From: Mesorhizobium erdmanii USDA 3471
Lineage (GTDB): Bacteria > Pseudomonadota > Alphaproteobacteria > Rhizobiales > Rhizobiaceae
Length of the DNA: 64,000 bases
Assembly (NCBI RefSeq): GCF_000472705.1
Contig: NZ_KI421453.1
Location: 372,001 to 436,000, forward strand
Direction of reading: 5' to 3'
Within the stretch, counting starts at the first letter, position 1. The number at the start of each line of letters is the position of its first letter. The notes beneath the pieces were generated by a model. It ran no database searches. It was not told the DNA's origin and was given only the letters and a program-made list of their open reading frames with translations. This document shows positions 36,025-45,675 of this stretch, piece after piece. The position numbers and the translations under genes were made by a program.

Positions 36025-38349
36025 TCAATTCTGATTTATCTTCGAGCCCTTCATCGTAATGTCGCTCGACGCTTTGACATCGATCTTGCCGGACCCCTTG
36101 ATAGTAATATCCTTGCCTTCGATATTAATGGTGCCGTCCTTCTTCATCGAGATCGCCGCCGAGCCGCACTTGATCACAATTGAGTCGCCAGCCTCGATCA
36201 ACAAATCCTTGCCAATCTTGATGGCGCCATCTTCGCCGACCTCTAGCAAGCTGCCTTTTGCGATCTTAAGTGCGCGGGAGCCGCCGACCTCTGTCGCATC
36301 ATCTTCGGCAATCTTAGCGCTGCGGCCCTTCCCGATCTCCGAAGTCTGCGCCCCGCCGACAGCGAAACTCTGATCTGCGCCGACATTGACGGACTGCGCC
36401 GCCGCAATGTTCCAGCTGTCCGCTGCCCCAATATCGTGACTTTGCGCCGCGCCAACCGTGACCGACCGTGTCGCGCCGATGGTGTTTGTCTGCGGCCCGC
36501 CAACGCTTCGTGTCTCGGAGGCCCCGACCGTATCGATGCGAGCCGCGCCAACAGTCACTGTCTGGACAATCCCCACCGTCTGCGAGTGGTTGGAGCCGAT
36601 CGTCTCCGTCGAGTTCGAACCGATGCTGATCGTCTCATTCGCCCCCACCGTCAGCGAGCGGTTCTTGCCCACCGTCTCGGTATCGTTCGAGCCGATATTC
36701 GTGGTCTGGTCGACGCCGACCTTGACCGTCTTGTTGTTGCCGACGTCCTCGTCGAGGTTGTGGCCGACGGAATGCTTGGCGTCGTGGTCGATGCGGTCGG
36801 ACTGGTCGTGCTGGACGAGCTTGGTGCGGTCGTGCTTGATCAGAAGGTTGTGGTCCTTCTGCGCCTGGAAGTTGACCAACTCGGAGCCGGCCTTGTCCTC
36901 GAACATCAGCTCGTTGTAACCGCCGCCGCCTTTCGAGGAATTGGATTTCCAGCCCGATTGCGTTGCGTTGCCCGGCAAGCCGTAGGGCGGCATCTGCGAG
37001 GCGTTGTAGACCCTGCCGGTGATGATCGGCAGATCGGGATCGCCTTCGAGGAAGTCGACGATCACCTCCTGGCCGATACGCGGTATCTGGACGAAACCCC
37101 AGCCGCTGCCGGCCCAGGTCTGCGAGACACGGACGAAGCAGGAACTGTTTTCGTTCTTCTTGCCCAGGCGGTCCCAGTGGAACTGCACTTTCACCCGAGC
37201 GTATTTGTCGGTGAATATCTCTTCGCCCGAAGGGCCGACCACCGTCGCCGTCTGCGGGCCGCGCATGATCGGCCGCGCCGTGATCCGCGGAGCACGATAG
37301 GGCAAGGCTGTCGGCGCGACGCCCAGCACGACCTTGAAATTCTCGCTGTGGGCTTCGTTCTGGGTTCTGTAGCCCGGATCGAACAGCCTGTATTCGGCGC
37401 TAACAACCAGGTACTCCTGGTTCTGGTCGTCGCGCGGAAAGCTTTCCAGCTTGAAAGTACAGCCCGAATGGAGGCCGCGAACGGTGCCGACGGCCGTGAT
37501 GCGCTGGTGCACGGCCTGGAGTTCCTCGCGCCGGATGCCGGCCAGGGTGTCGCCGCGCCCCACATCGAGATGGGCGCCGGGCTGGCGATAATTCTCGCCG
37601 GAGGCTTCCTTGTGGCTGAACGGCTGGGCGGACTTCGCCATCAGGTCGGCGCCGGGCTTCTTGAAATCATAGTCGGTATGGGCATAGGCCCCCGGCCGTA
37701 CCGAACTCCCTGGAATCCATTCGGTGATGTATTCAACATCGCGCCGCGAAGCGTGTCCCTCGAAGTTATAAGGTATCTTCTCGTAACCCGGCGCCGGCTT
37801 CAGCTTGCTCATCGCATCGCACAGCACGAGCGTGTGCTTGCCCTCGTCATGCTCGAAGAAATAGAAGATGCCTTCGTGCTCGAGCAGGCGCTGTACGAAA
37901 TCCAGATCGCTCTCGTCGAACTGCACGCAGTATTCGCGCGAAGGGTACGACCCTTGCAGTCGCTTCTCGAATTTCGCCGTACCGTATTTCGAGAAGATCT
38001 TCTCGACGATCTCGACAGCGGTCATGTTCTGAAAGATGCGGCAATCAGTGGTGTTGCCGAGGAACCAGAGCCACGGCCTGACGACCGCTTCGTAGTAGGC
38101 CAGGCGGTCTTCGATGCGGGTCAGGCGAAATTCCGACACCAGGCCGCTGAACCACCGTTTCGGGTCGGATTCACCTTCGACCGAAACCATACCCCCCAGC
38201 ATCTTCAGCGGATCGATGTCGGAGCTGGGGCCGACAAACCCGACGGTATAGGCAAAGCAACGGCTGATCTCGTCGCGGCCGACAAGATGCGTGAAGGTCA
38301 GCTCGGCGCCGACCGGTGTCTGCACAACCGTGGCACGTTCGTTCGGCAT
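36025..38349 (-). CDS. vgrG: T6SS spike protein VgrG (TssI)
   Basis: VgrG of 774 residues. The gp27-like base (LTFTHLVGRDEISRCFAY, GLVSEFR, FFEHDEGKHTLVL) is followed by the gp5-type OB domain (KVQFHWDRLGKKNENSS, VSQTWAG, GQEVIVDFLEGDPD, SGWKSNSSKGGGGYNEL) and a long C-terminal repeat region. From about residue 540 to 730, short units ending in -VG- or -IG- recur every 7-8 residues, extending the gp5 beta-helix needle. The end, SDITMKGSKINQN, is typical. ATG 38349 is preceded by GGAGGGG. It heads a minus-strand operon with DUF6484 and the short TIGR02270-like gene. Confidence 0.95.
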   Translation of the reverse strand: MPNERATVVQTPVGAELTFTHLVGRDEISRCFAYTVGFVGPSSDIDPLKMLGGMVSVEGESDPKRWFSGLVSEFRLTRIEDRLAYYEAVVRPWLWFLGNTTDCRIFQNMTAVEIVEKIFSKYGTAKFEKRLQGSYPSREYCVQFDESDLDFVQRLLEHEGIFYFFEHDEGKHTLVLCDAMSKLKPAPGYEKIPYNFEGHASRRDVEYITEWIPGSSVRPGAYAHTDYDFKKPGADLMAKSAQPFSHKEASGENYRQPGAHLDVGRGDTLAGIRREELQAVHQRITAVGTVRGLHSGCTFKLESFPRDDQNQEYLVVSAEYRLFDPGYRTQNEAHSENFKVVLGVAPTALPYRAPRITARPIMRGPQTATVVGPSGEEIFTDKYARVKVQFHWDRLGKKNENSSCFVRVSQTWAGSGWGFVQIPRIGQEVIVDFLEGDPDLPIITGRVYNASQMPPYGLPGNATQSGWKSNSSKGGGGYNELMFEDKAGSELVNFQAQKDHNLLIKHDRTKLVQHDQSDRIDHDAKHSVGHNLDEDVGNNKTVKVGVDQTTNIGSNDTETVGKNRSLTVGANETISIGSNSTETIGSNHSQTVGIVQTVTVGAARIDTVGASETRSVGGPQTNTIGATRSVTVGAAQSHDIGAADSWNIAAAQSVNVGADQSFAVGGAQTSEIGKGRSAKIAEDDATEVGGSRALKIAKGSLLEVGEDGAIKIGKDLLIEAGDSIVIKCGSAAISMKKDGTINIEGKDITIKGSGKIDVKASSDITMKGSKINQN

Positions 38350-38598
38350 GGGTCGTGCCCCTCCTGGACGCGGCCGCCGACGCGGTGGGTTTGAAGTTCC
38401 CGCCATCTACCCAGGAACTTTTCAGGCCCGCCGCATCAGGCCATGTTGAGCCTACCACATGTTGTCGCGCCGGCCAAAGAGGAGGCACGGCGGAAAAACC
38501 TTACCATGTCGACGCATCGCCTCGAAACGCTGCTGTCCTGTTGGATGTGCAAACTGCTAGAATGTGGAGTATCGGTCAGTGCTCGACGGCGACCCTGG

Positions 38599-39666
38599 AT
38601 GTACATCAGTTTGCAAATCAACAATGTCGACGCCTTGCCTGCGGGCATCCCGACCGGCTACGCGGCGCGGGATCGCAGCTTCGAAATCGGGCGCGATGCT
38701 TGCGACTGGACCTTGTCGGACCCCGACAAGTTCATCTCCGGCCGGCATTGCGAGGTCCGCTACGAGGCAGGCGCGTTCTGGCTGCATGACGTCTCGCGCA
38801 ACGGAACCTACATCAACGGATCAAACCAGCGCATGATCGGCCCGCATCGGATGGCCAACGGCGACCGGATGCTGATTGGCCGCTATGTCATCTTCGTGTC
38901 GATCGACGAGGAGCGCGCCGCGACCGGTCATCCCAGCCACGGTTCGACGCAGCGCGAAATGCCGGTCGCGGAAGGTCGGCCGCTGGAATTCGGACAGGGG
39001 CCATTCTTCGATGCCACGGAGCAACGGTCCGGGCAGCGGGTTCCACCATCGACGTTCCCATCGCAACCGCCTTTGCCCTCGACCAGGGACGAAGTGCTGC
39101 GGGAAATCGCGATCGGAGCCGGCATCTCGCCGGAATTGCTGCAATCGCGCGACCCGCATGAAGTTGCCGCCGAAATCGGCGCTGTGCTGAGGACGGTCGT
39201 GGAGGAACTCGCCGTGCTGCTGAAGGCGCGCGCGGCCGCCAAAATGCTGGCCAAGAGCACGCAGCGAACGATGATCAGCGCCGCCGACAACAATCCGCTG
39301 AAGTTCGTTCCGGGAACCGACGACATCCTCGAAATCATGTTCGCACGGCGCCGGGCCGGCTATCTCGATGCCAGGCGCAGCATCGAGGATGCGTTCCGCG
39401 ATCTCAAGACGCACGAATTCGCCACCTATGCCGCCATGCAGGCGGCGCTGTCGCGGCTGCTCGACGACCTGTCCCCCGAAGCGATCGGAAGAAAGCTCCC
39501 GCCGACGTCATTCTCGTCGAAGAAGAGCCAGGCCTGGGACGCTTCCGTCGCGACGTGGCGAACCATGGAGGAAGCGCACGAGAACGGCATGCTGGACATA
39601 TTCCTGGCCTATTTCAGCGAAGCCTATGCCAAGGCCGACAAGCAGAAAACGGACGATCGGCGATGA
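38599..39666 (+). CDS. T6SS FHA-domain protein (TagH/Fha, copy 2)
   Basis: Second FHA protein, 355 residues. FHA domain at about 1-100 (FEIGRDACDW, SGRHCEVRY, DVSRNGTYINGS), short linker, then the TagH C-terminal domain (AKSTQRTMISAADNNPLKF, GTDDILEIMF). Domain order matches copy 1 at 22486, but the sequences differ clearly. The ATG is preceded only by a weak ribosome binding site; in-frame sequence upstream lacks similarity. Its stop overlaps the tssL2 ATG (ATGA). Together with tssL2 and tssM2 it forms a second membrane-complex set, adjacent to the pppA-ppkA pair. Confidence 0.9.
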   Translation: MYISLQINNVDALPAGIPTGYAARDRSFEIGRDACDWTLSDPDKFISGRHCEVRYEAGAFWLHDVSRNGTYINGSNQRMIGPHRMANGDRMLIGRYVIFVSIDEERAATGHPSHGSTQREMPVAEGRPLEFGQGPFFDATEQRSGQRVPPSTFPSQPPLPSTRDEVLREIAIGAGISPELLQSRDPHEVAAEIGAVLRTVVEELAVLLKARAAAKMLAKSTQRTMISAADNNPLKFVPGTDDILEIMFARRRAGYLDARRSIEDAFRDLKTHEFATYAAMQAALSRLLDDLSPEAIGRKLPPTSFSSKKSQAWDASVATWRTMEEAHENGMLDIFLAYFSEAYAKADKQKTDDRR

Positions 39667-41150
39667 GCTCGAAGGACGATCCTTCCACTCCGGCGGGCAA
39701 GACCGTTATTCGCGCCACGCCACGACGTGAGCGAAAACCAGCGCCGGCCCCTGAGGTACCCGTCGCGGATGGCGGCTCGCGGACCGTGTTCGATCCCGGC
39801 ATCGGTCGGCATACACCGCCGGGCTGGACATCCGGGACGGTGATTTATCAGGCTTCCGTGCCGGCAGGAGGCGGCGCTTCCGCGACAACACCCACGCCGG
39901 CCCTGCGGCAGGAGGCCCTGTTCAATCTCACCGACAATGTCCGCTATTGCGCGGAAAACCCGATCCTTGCGGCGGCGGCACCGTTGCTGATGCTGTTCGG
40001 CCAGTTCAGGCTTGTCCCCGTCGAGAGACAGGCGGACCCATTGGCCGAACATGTCGCCGAGGCGATCGATAAATTCGACAGGGTACTGGAGAAATCATGC
40101 GCTGCCGAGGAGGATGCGCGGATCGCGAAATTTGTCCTTTGCGAAACCGCCGACGATCTCATCGGCAACCTGCCCTGGCCGCGCAAAGACGCCTGGGCGC
40201 AGCACAGCATGCTGTCGCAGTTCTTCCACGTCGAGCCCAACGGCACGGGCTTTTTCGAAGCGCTGAACAAAATCCTGGCCAGCCCGGAGGCGCATTACGA
40301 CCTGCTCGAACTCATGCATGTCTGCCTGTCGCTCGGGTATGAGGGCCAGTATCGAGGCCTGATACGCGACGACACCAGTCTCGAGCGCGTTCGACGAGAC
40401 GTCTATGAAACGCTTCGCTATTTCAGACCCCGCGCGGCCGAAGACATCTCGCCCCGCTGGCAGGGCCTGGCGGCGACGGTGGCTCAATCGTCGACACGGC
40501 TTCCGCTCTGGGTCGTTGCGGCAGCGGCGTCGGCACTGCTGACAGCGGCGTTCTTCGCGTTGCGGATCTTCATCACCAATGAAGGCGACGCCGCCGCTGG
40601 TGAATTGCTGGCACTCAACCCTTCGACGCCGATCGCCATCGAGCGCGCCAGCGTGGCGCCGTTGGCGGAGCCGGTGAAAGTTGCCCCACCCCAAGCTACA
40701 ACCACGCAGATCGATCGCATCCGTTCGGCGTTGGCCAAGGACGTCGAAGGCGGCGGGCTGGCCATCAGCACGAAGGGCAACTTCATCGTCGTGGAAATCA
40801 ACAATCTTCTGCTGTTCCAGTCCGGCAAAGCCGACGCCAAACCAGAATTCCAGCCCATTGCCGCTGACATCGCAGCGGCGCTGGAAGCCGAGCGCGGACC
40901 AATCAGGATCGTGGGGCATACGGACAATGTGAAGCCGCGAAAATCGAGCCCGTTCAAGTCCAACTTCGATCTTTCCGTCGCCCGGGCGAAGGCCGTCGAA
41001 ACAATGATGGCGGCGAAGTTCAGCGATCCTTCGCGGCTGACGGTGGACGGCAAGGGCGAGGACGAGCCGATCGCCGACAATGCGACGGCGGAAGGCCGCG
41101 CCAAGAACCGCCGTGTCGATGTGATGATCGCCCGGGAGGAAACATTGTGA
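39663..41150 (+). CDS. T6SS inner-membrane protein TssL (copy 2) with OmpA domain
   Basis: Second TssL, 495 residues. An N-terminal Pro/Ala-rich tail of about 75 residues (RPERKPAP-like) precedes the DotU domain (NPILAAAAPLLMLFGQFR, SLGYEGQYRGL), one transmembrane helix (LWVVAAAASALLTAAFFAL, about 282-300) and an OmpA-like domain (IRIVGHTDNVKPRK, NFDLSVARAKAVETMM, NRRVDVMI). It is more divergent from canonical TssL than copy 1 and longer at the N-terminus. It lies between fha2 (4-bp overlap) and tssM2. Confidence 0.92.
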   Translation: MSSKDDPSTPAGKTVIRATPRRERKPAPAPEVPVADGGSRTVFDPGIGRHTPPGWTSGTVIYQASVPAGGGASATTPTPALRQEALFNLTDNVRYCAENPILAAAAPLLMLFGQFRLVPVERQADPLAEHVAEAIDKFDRVLEKSCAAEEDARIAKFVLCETADDLIGNLPWPRKDAWAQHSMLSQFFHVEPNGTGFFEALNKILASPEAHYDLLELMHVCLSLGYEGQYRGLIRDDTSLERVRRDVYETLRYFRPRAAEDISPRWQGLAATVAQSSTRLPLWVVAAAASALLTAAFFALRIFITNEGDAAAGELLALNPSTPIAIERASVAPLAEPVKVAPPQATTTQIDRIRSALAKDVEGGGLAISTKGNFIVVEINNLLLFQSGKADAKPEFQPIAADIAAALEAERGPIRIVGHTDNVKPRKSSPFKSNFDLSVARAKAVETMMAAKFSDPSRLTVDGKGEDEPIADNATAEGRAKNRRVDVMIAREETL

Positions 41151-41172
41151 GCAGGGCCGAGTGGAAGCGCCG

Positions 41173-44100
41173 ATGACGCGTTGGCTGCTGCGGATATTCA
41201 GCATGATCGCGCTGGCCGGTTTTTCGGCGGCAGTGTGGTTTGCCGGACCTCTGATCCGTTTCGCCGATAGCCGTCCGCTCGGGCCTGCCTGGCTGCGTGC
41301 CGCAATCATCTGCGTGATCGTGGCCGCCGTGGCGCTCTTCTACGGATTGCGTTTCTGGCGGATGCACAAGGCGCAGCAGGCGCTGGAGACCGCCGTCGCC
41401 CGCAACGACGACAGGAATGAGGACTCGCAGGTGCTCGAGGCGCGCATGAACGAGGCGATCGCCGCGCTCAAACGGTCGAGCGGCAAACGCAACTTCCTCT
41501 ATGAGATTCCCTGGTACATCATCATCGGTCCGCCCGGCGCGGGTAAGACGACAGCACTGGTCAATTCGGGCCTGAATTTTCCGCTGGCCGGTTCGGGCGA
41601 TGCCCAGCCAGTCGCCGGCGTCGGCGGAACGCGCGCCTGCGACTGGTGGTTTACCGACCAGGCCGTGATGATCGACACCGCCGGACGCTACACGACGCAG
41701 GATTCCAATGCCGAGAGCGACAAGAAGAGCTGGCTCGCCTTCCTGTCGCTGCTCAAGACATACCGCACACGCCAACCGATAAACGGCGTCATCCTGGCCA
41801 TCAGCCTTGCCGATCTCATCGGGCTCGACGATCAGCAGCTTGACGCTCATGTCGTCGATATCCGCAGTCGCCTGCGGGAAATCCACGAGACGCTGAAAAT
41901 CCAGTTTCCGGTGTATCTGCTCTTCACCAAGGCCGATCTTGTTTCCGGGTTCATGGACTATTTCGGCGCTTTCGACGAGCCGCGCCGGCGCAAGGTCTGG
42001 GGCGCGACATTCCAGACCAGCGATCGCACCAAGAACATGGCGGCCGAGGCTCCGGCCGAATTCGATGCGCTGGCAAGACGCCTGGTCGAGGAGTTGCCCG
42101 ACCGGCTTCAGGAAGAGGCCGACCCGGCCGCGCGCATATCCGTCTTTGGCTTTCCGGCGCAGTTTAGCGCGTTGAGGGGCCGCGTTGCGCATTTTATCGC
42201 CGGCCTGTTCGATCCAGCCCGCAGCCAGGTGAATGTCAGCCTGCGCGGACTCTATTTCTCCTCAGGCACGCAAGAGGGAACCCCAATAGATCAGGTGTTG
42301 GGTGCGATCGGCCGAAGCTTCGGCGGCAATTCCCGGGCCCATATGTCCCGAACCGGCAAAAGCTTCTTCTTGCATGATCTGCTGACGGGCGTCATTTTTG
42401 CCGAATCCGGATGGGTCTCCTACGACAAATCGGCTGTAAGACGTGCGGCGATCGCCAGATTTGCAGGACTTTGCGCCATCGCGTTGATCGCGGCGGCGGC
42501 CCTTGGCACCCTGGCCCTGAGCTTCACGGCCAACAGGTCGCTGATAGCCTCCACCACGCAGGCCATGGGCCAGTATCGAACGACGGCGGACGCGCTGCTC
42601 GGGAGTACCGAGGTCACCGATGTCGACCTCGAAAACGTCATTGGCCCACTTGACCAGTTGCGCGATCTGCCGGCCGGATTCGAGACCGGCGGCGTGCCGA
42701 CACCAATCGAGGAGACGTTCGGCCTCAGCCAGCGGGAGAGACTGCTTTCGGCGTCCAAGGCGGCTTACCGGCAGGCGCTGGAACGGATGTTGCGATCGCG
42801 CCTGCTGATCCAGGCCGAGCGGACCATCCAGGCCAAGATGGCCGATCCCGGCGCGCTCTACGAGCCGTTGAAAATCTACCTGATGCTCGGCGGCAAGGCG
42901 CCGAAGGTCGACGACGCGTTGATCGTTTCCTGGATGAAGCAGGATTGGGAACAAAACCGCTATCCAGGCGAAAACAACCGCGCAGGACGCGAGCAGCTCG
43001 AAAAGCACCTGCGCGCCATGCTTGCCCTGGACGATGCCTATGATCCGGTTTTCGAACTGAACCAGCCGCTGATCCAAGCCGCCCAGCGGACGCTTGGGCG
43101 GATGAGCCTTGCCGATCGCGCCTCCGCATCGATCAAGTCGGCGGTCTATGCGGCAGCGCTGGAGGATTTTTCCGTGTCCGTGAAAGGCGGACCGGAAGCG
43201 CAACTGTTGTTCGAGCGTGTCGATGGTGGCGACCTGTCGGGCCTTCGTGTTCCCGGCCTTTATACCTGGGCCGGCTTCAACCATTTCTATCTCGGACAGC
43301 TGTCTCGCATTGCGCAGACGCTCGTCGACGACCAGTGGGTAGTTGGCGGCGGCGGCGAGCAGGGCGGCATCGATCAGGAGTTGCCGAAGCTCGGCCCCGA
43401 ACTTCTCGACCGCTATGGGAAAGAATTCGCTCCGGCTTGGAACAGCGTTCTCGACGCGTTGAAATTCAAGCCGATGCTGAAGGACAAGCCGCACTATATC
43501 GCGCTTTCCGCCGTCGCCTCGCCGACCTCTCCGATCGAACAGCTGTTTAGCGCGATCGCCGACGAAACAGCCCTGACGCAAAACGCTGCGTCCAGCAAGG
43601 ACTCAGGCACCGGGGTTGAAGGAGGCCCGGCTCAAGGCCAGTCACCCGACGCCGCGAGCATGGCCAAGGGCCTGGCTCGCATCGGCATTCAAATCGCCAC
43701 CGGGAAATCGCAAAGCCGTGCGGGCACAGGGACAGCAGCAGCGCAAAACCAGAATCCCGGGGCCAACATCGAAGCGCAGTTCAGATCATTCCGGGCCTTG
43801 GTGGGCGGTCCTGCCGGACATCGCCCGATCGATGCCTTGACCCAGAATTTTCGCGATATCTACCAGAGCCTGCAAATGGCGACCGACGTGCCTTCGCAGA
43901 CGGAACGGGTCAATGCCAATCTGCAGCTGCAGATAGCCACCCTTCGGGCCAACGTCTCGCGTCTGCCGAAGCAGCTCGCCAGAATGGTCAATGCGACGGC
44001 GGACGAGTTCGAAGGCAACGTCACGGAAACCTCGGTGGCGAATTTGAACCAGATGCTCGACCAGGCGGTCACGGCTCCTTGCGAAGCGGCGGTCAACGGC

Positions 44101-44736
44101 CGTTATCCTTTCGCCGGCACTAGTGCCGAGGACATGGCGATGGCGGATTTCGCGAGACTGTTCGCACCGGGCGGACTGATGGATCGGTTCTTCGCGCAGA
44201 ACCTCGCGTCGCTGATCGACATGACCGGCCAGGACTGGAGCTGGAAGCAGGATGCGCGCTTCGGGCGCGACCTGTCGAAATCGACACTGAAAGACTTCCA
44301 GCTCGCGGCCGAAATCCGCAGCGCCTTTTTTCCCCAGGGCGGTTCGACGCCTTCGGTGAGCATTACCTTCACGCCGTTCTCATTGCATGGCGATGCCGAT
44401 GCGGCGATACTCGATGTGGATGGCCAGACCGTCCAGAGCAACCAGGCAGGCAACGCACCAAGCATCGTGACCTGGCCGAGCGGAGCGACCTCCGGATCCG
44501 CCAGTCTGAGCCTGACGCCGGAGATGCCAGGCCGCGAATCCACCATCAAGTTCGAAGGGCCGTGGGCGCTGAAGCGGCTCATGGACAAGGCTGCCATCAC
44601 CGGCACCGACGGCAATGTCGAAGCGCGCTTCGTGATCGGTGGGCGCGACGTCGCCTATACGATCCAGACGGGTTCCGGTCCCAGCCCCTTCCTGCTTCCG
44701 GCATTGTCCGGTTTCAGTTGTCCGAAGGCGTTTTGA
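41173..44736 (+). CDS. T6SS inner-membrane protein TssM (copy 2)
   Basis: Second TssM of about 1187 residues. Two N-terminal transmembrane helices, a cytoplasmic domain with Walker A GPPGAGKTT (about 119) and the FLSLLKTYRTRQPINGVI region, a third helix (about 426-452), and a periplasmic part ending in the IcmF C-terminal domain (FAPGGLMDRFFAQNL, then VTWPSGATSGSASL). Full length, with an intact Walker A motif, so not a relic. A GTG at 41161 could add four residues. It follows tssL2 by about 20 bp and precedes pppA by 159 bp. Confidence 0.94.
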   Translation: MTRWLLRIFSMIALAGFSAAVWFAGPLIRFADSRPLGPAWLRAAIICVIVAAVALFYGLRFWRMHKAQQALETAVARNDDRNEDSQVLEARMNEAIAALKRSSGKRNFLYEIPWYIIIGPPGAGKTTALVNSGLNFPLAGSGDAQPVAGVGGTRACDWWFTDQAVMIDTAGRYTTQDSNAESDKKSWLAFLSLLKTYRTRQPINGVILAISLADLIGLDDQQLDAHVVDIRSRLREIHETLKIQFPVYLLFTKADLVSGFMDYFGAFDEPRRRKVWGATFQTSDRTKNMAAEAPAEFDALARRLVEELPDRLQEEADPAARISVFGFPAQFSALRGRVAHFIAGLFDPARSQVNVSLRGLYFSSGTQEGTPIDQVLGAIGRSFGGNSRAHMSRTGKSFFLHDLLTGVIFAESGWVSYDKSAVRRAAIARFAGLCAIALIAAAALGTLALSFTANRSLIASTTQAMGQYRTTADALLGSTEVTDVDLENVIGPLDQLRDLPAGFETGGVPTPIEETFGLSQRERLLSASKAAYRQALERMLRSRLLIQAERTIQAKMADPGALYEPLKIYLMLGGKAPKVDDALIVSWMKQDWEQNRYPGENNRAGREQLEKHLRAMLALDDAYDPVFELNQPLIQAAQRTLGRMSLADRASASIKSAVYAAALEDFSVSVKGGPEAQLLFERVDGGDLSGLRVPGLYTWAGFNHFYLGQLSRIAQTLVDDQWVVGGGGEQGGIDQELPKLGPELLDRYGKEFAPAWNSVLDALKFKPMLKDKPHYIALSAVASPTSPIEQLFSAIADETALTQNAASSKDSGTGVEGGPAQGQSPDAASMAKGLARIGIQIATGKSQSRAGTGTAAAQNQNPGANIEAQFRSFRALVGGPAGHRPIDALTQNFRDIYQSLQMATDVPSQTERVNANLQLQIATLRANVSRLPKQLARMVNATADEFEGNVTETSVANLNQMLDQAVTAPCEAAVNGRYPFAGTSAEDMAMADFARLFAPGGLMDRFFAQNLASLIDMTGQDWSWKQDARFGRDLSKSTLKDFQLAAEIRSAFFPQGGSTPSVSITFTPFSLHGDADAAILDVDGQTVQSNQAGNAPSIVTWPSGATSGSASLSLTPEMPGRESTIKFEGPWALKRLMDKAAITGTDGNVEARFVIGGRDVAYTIQTGSGPSPFLLPALSGFSCPKAF

Positions 44737-44895
44737 GATGGGCTTCGAGCTTCCCCTAGCGGTGGCGCCAGGCGTGGGCCTCAGCCGCCCGGACCTTAAT
44801 TTCGATACTCTAATGGTCGAGCCTGTGGCAGACTGCCGTGAGCCGGCGCCCGGGAGTGCGCCGCAGAGGACGCTTGAGAAGCGTTTGGTGGCAAA

Positions 44896-45675
44896 TTGAA
44901 CGATGTCGCCCTTCCCTTTGACAGCTTCGGCGTGAGCCACAGAGGCTGTGTCCGCGAGGTCAACGAAGACAATTACCTGCTCGAGCCACGAACCGGGCTT
45001 TGGGTGGTGGCCGACGGAATGGGGGGGCATGATGCCGGAGAGGTCGCCTCTGCCAGCATTGTCGACCATCTGGCCACGATCGGCATCGCAAGCTCTGCTC
45101 CGGATCTGCGGGCGCGCTTCGAGGACAGGCTGAGCCGGGCCAATGCCGAAATCCGCAGGATATCGGAATCTCGCGGCATCACCATCGGCTCCACGGTCGC
45201 CGCACTGTTGGCGATGGATGGGCGATTTGCCTGCCTGTGGGCTGGCGACAGCCGGGTCTACCTGATCCGGAATGCCTCGATCTCGCAGATTTCGAAAGAC
45301 CACACCGAAGTGCAGGAACTGCTGGATCGAGGCATGATCAGCGCGGCCGAGGCGCTCACCTGGCCACGCCGCAATGTCATCACGCATGCGGTCGGCGTCA
45401 GCGACGAATTCGTCATCGACTTCCAGCAAGGCGAGCTGATGCCGGGTGACATTTTCGTCTTGAGCACCGATGGGCTGACTGCGCATGTCACCGATGCCGA
45501 AATCGAGGCGGCGGTGATGTCGGCAACGCCTCAGGCGGCCTGTGAAAATCTTTTGGAGACGGTGCTGGCACGAGGCGGAACGGACAATGTCACCATCGTG
45601 CTGGTGAAGATCGGAAACGGGCGCAATGGACAATCGCCCCACCCTGATCTGTCCAGGGCGGAGGGCCGAGGCTGA
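44896..45675 (+). CDS. pppA: PP2C-type Ser/Thr phosphatase PppA
   Basis: PP2C-family phosphatase of 259 residues that removes threonine phosphates placed by PpkA on Fha, resetting T6SS activity. Metal-binding motifs: CVREVNEDNYL, WVVADGMGGHDAGE, WAGDSRVYLI, VLSTDGLT and GTDNVTIVLV. No ATG lies near the domain start; the frame is closed upstream at 44875, leaving TTG 44896 as the best start with a GGTGG just before it (GTG 44932 would truncate the first strand). Separate from TagF here. Its stop overlaps the ppkA start (TGATG). Confidence 0.92.
   Translation: MNDVALPFDSFGVSHRGCVREVNEDNYLLEPRTGLWVVADGMGGHDAGEVASASIVDHLATIGIASSAPDLRARFEDRLSRANAEIRRISESRGITIGSTVAALLAMDGRFACLWAGDSRVYLIRNASISQISKDHTEVQELLDRGMISAAEALTWPRRNVITHAVGVSDEFVIDFQQGELMPGDIFVLSTDGLTAHVTDAEIEAAVMSATPQAACENLLETVLARGGTDNVTIVLVKIGNGRNGQSPHPDLSRAEGRG

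Noticed and set aside
36280-36760. Tandem repeat pattern as a possible CRISPR or satellite.
   Set aside because: The repeats are degenerate 7-8-codon units in frame within VgrG; no direct repeats with unique spacers.
36436-38394. Long plus-strand open frame (about 650 codons) opposite vgrG.
   Set aside because: Shadow of VgrG codon use and its repeats; no start context or family similarity.
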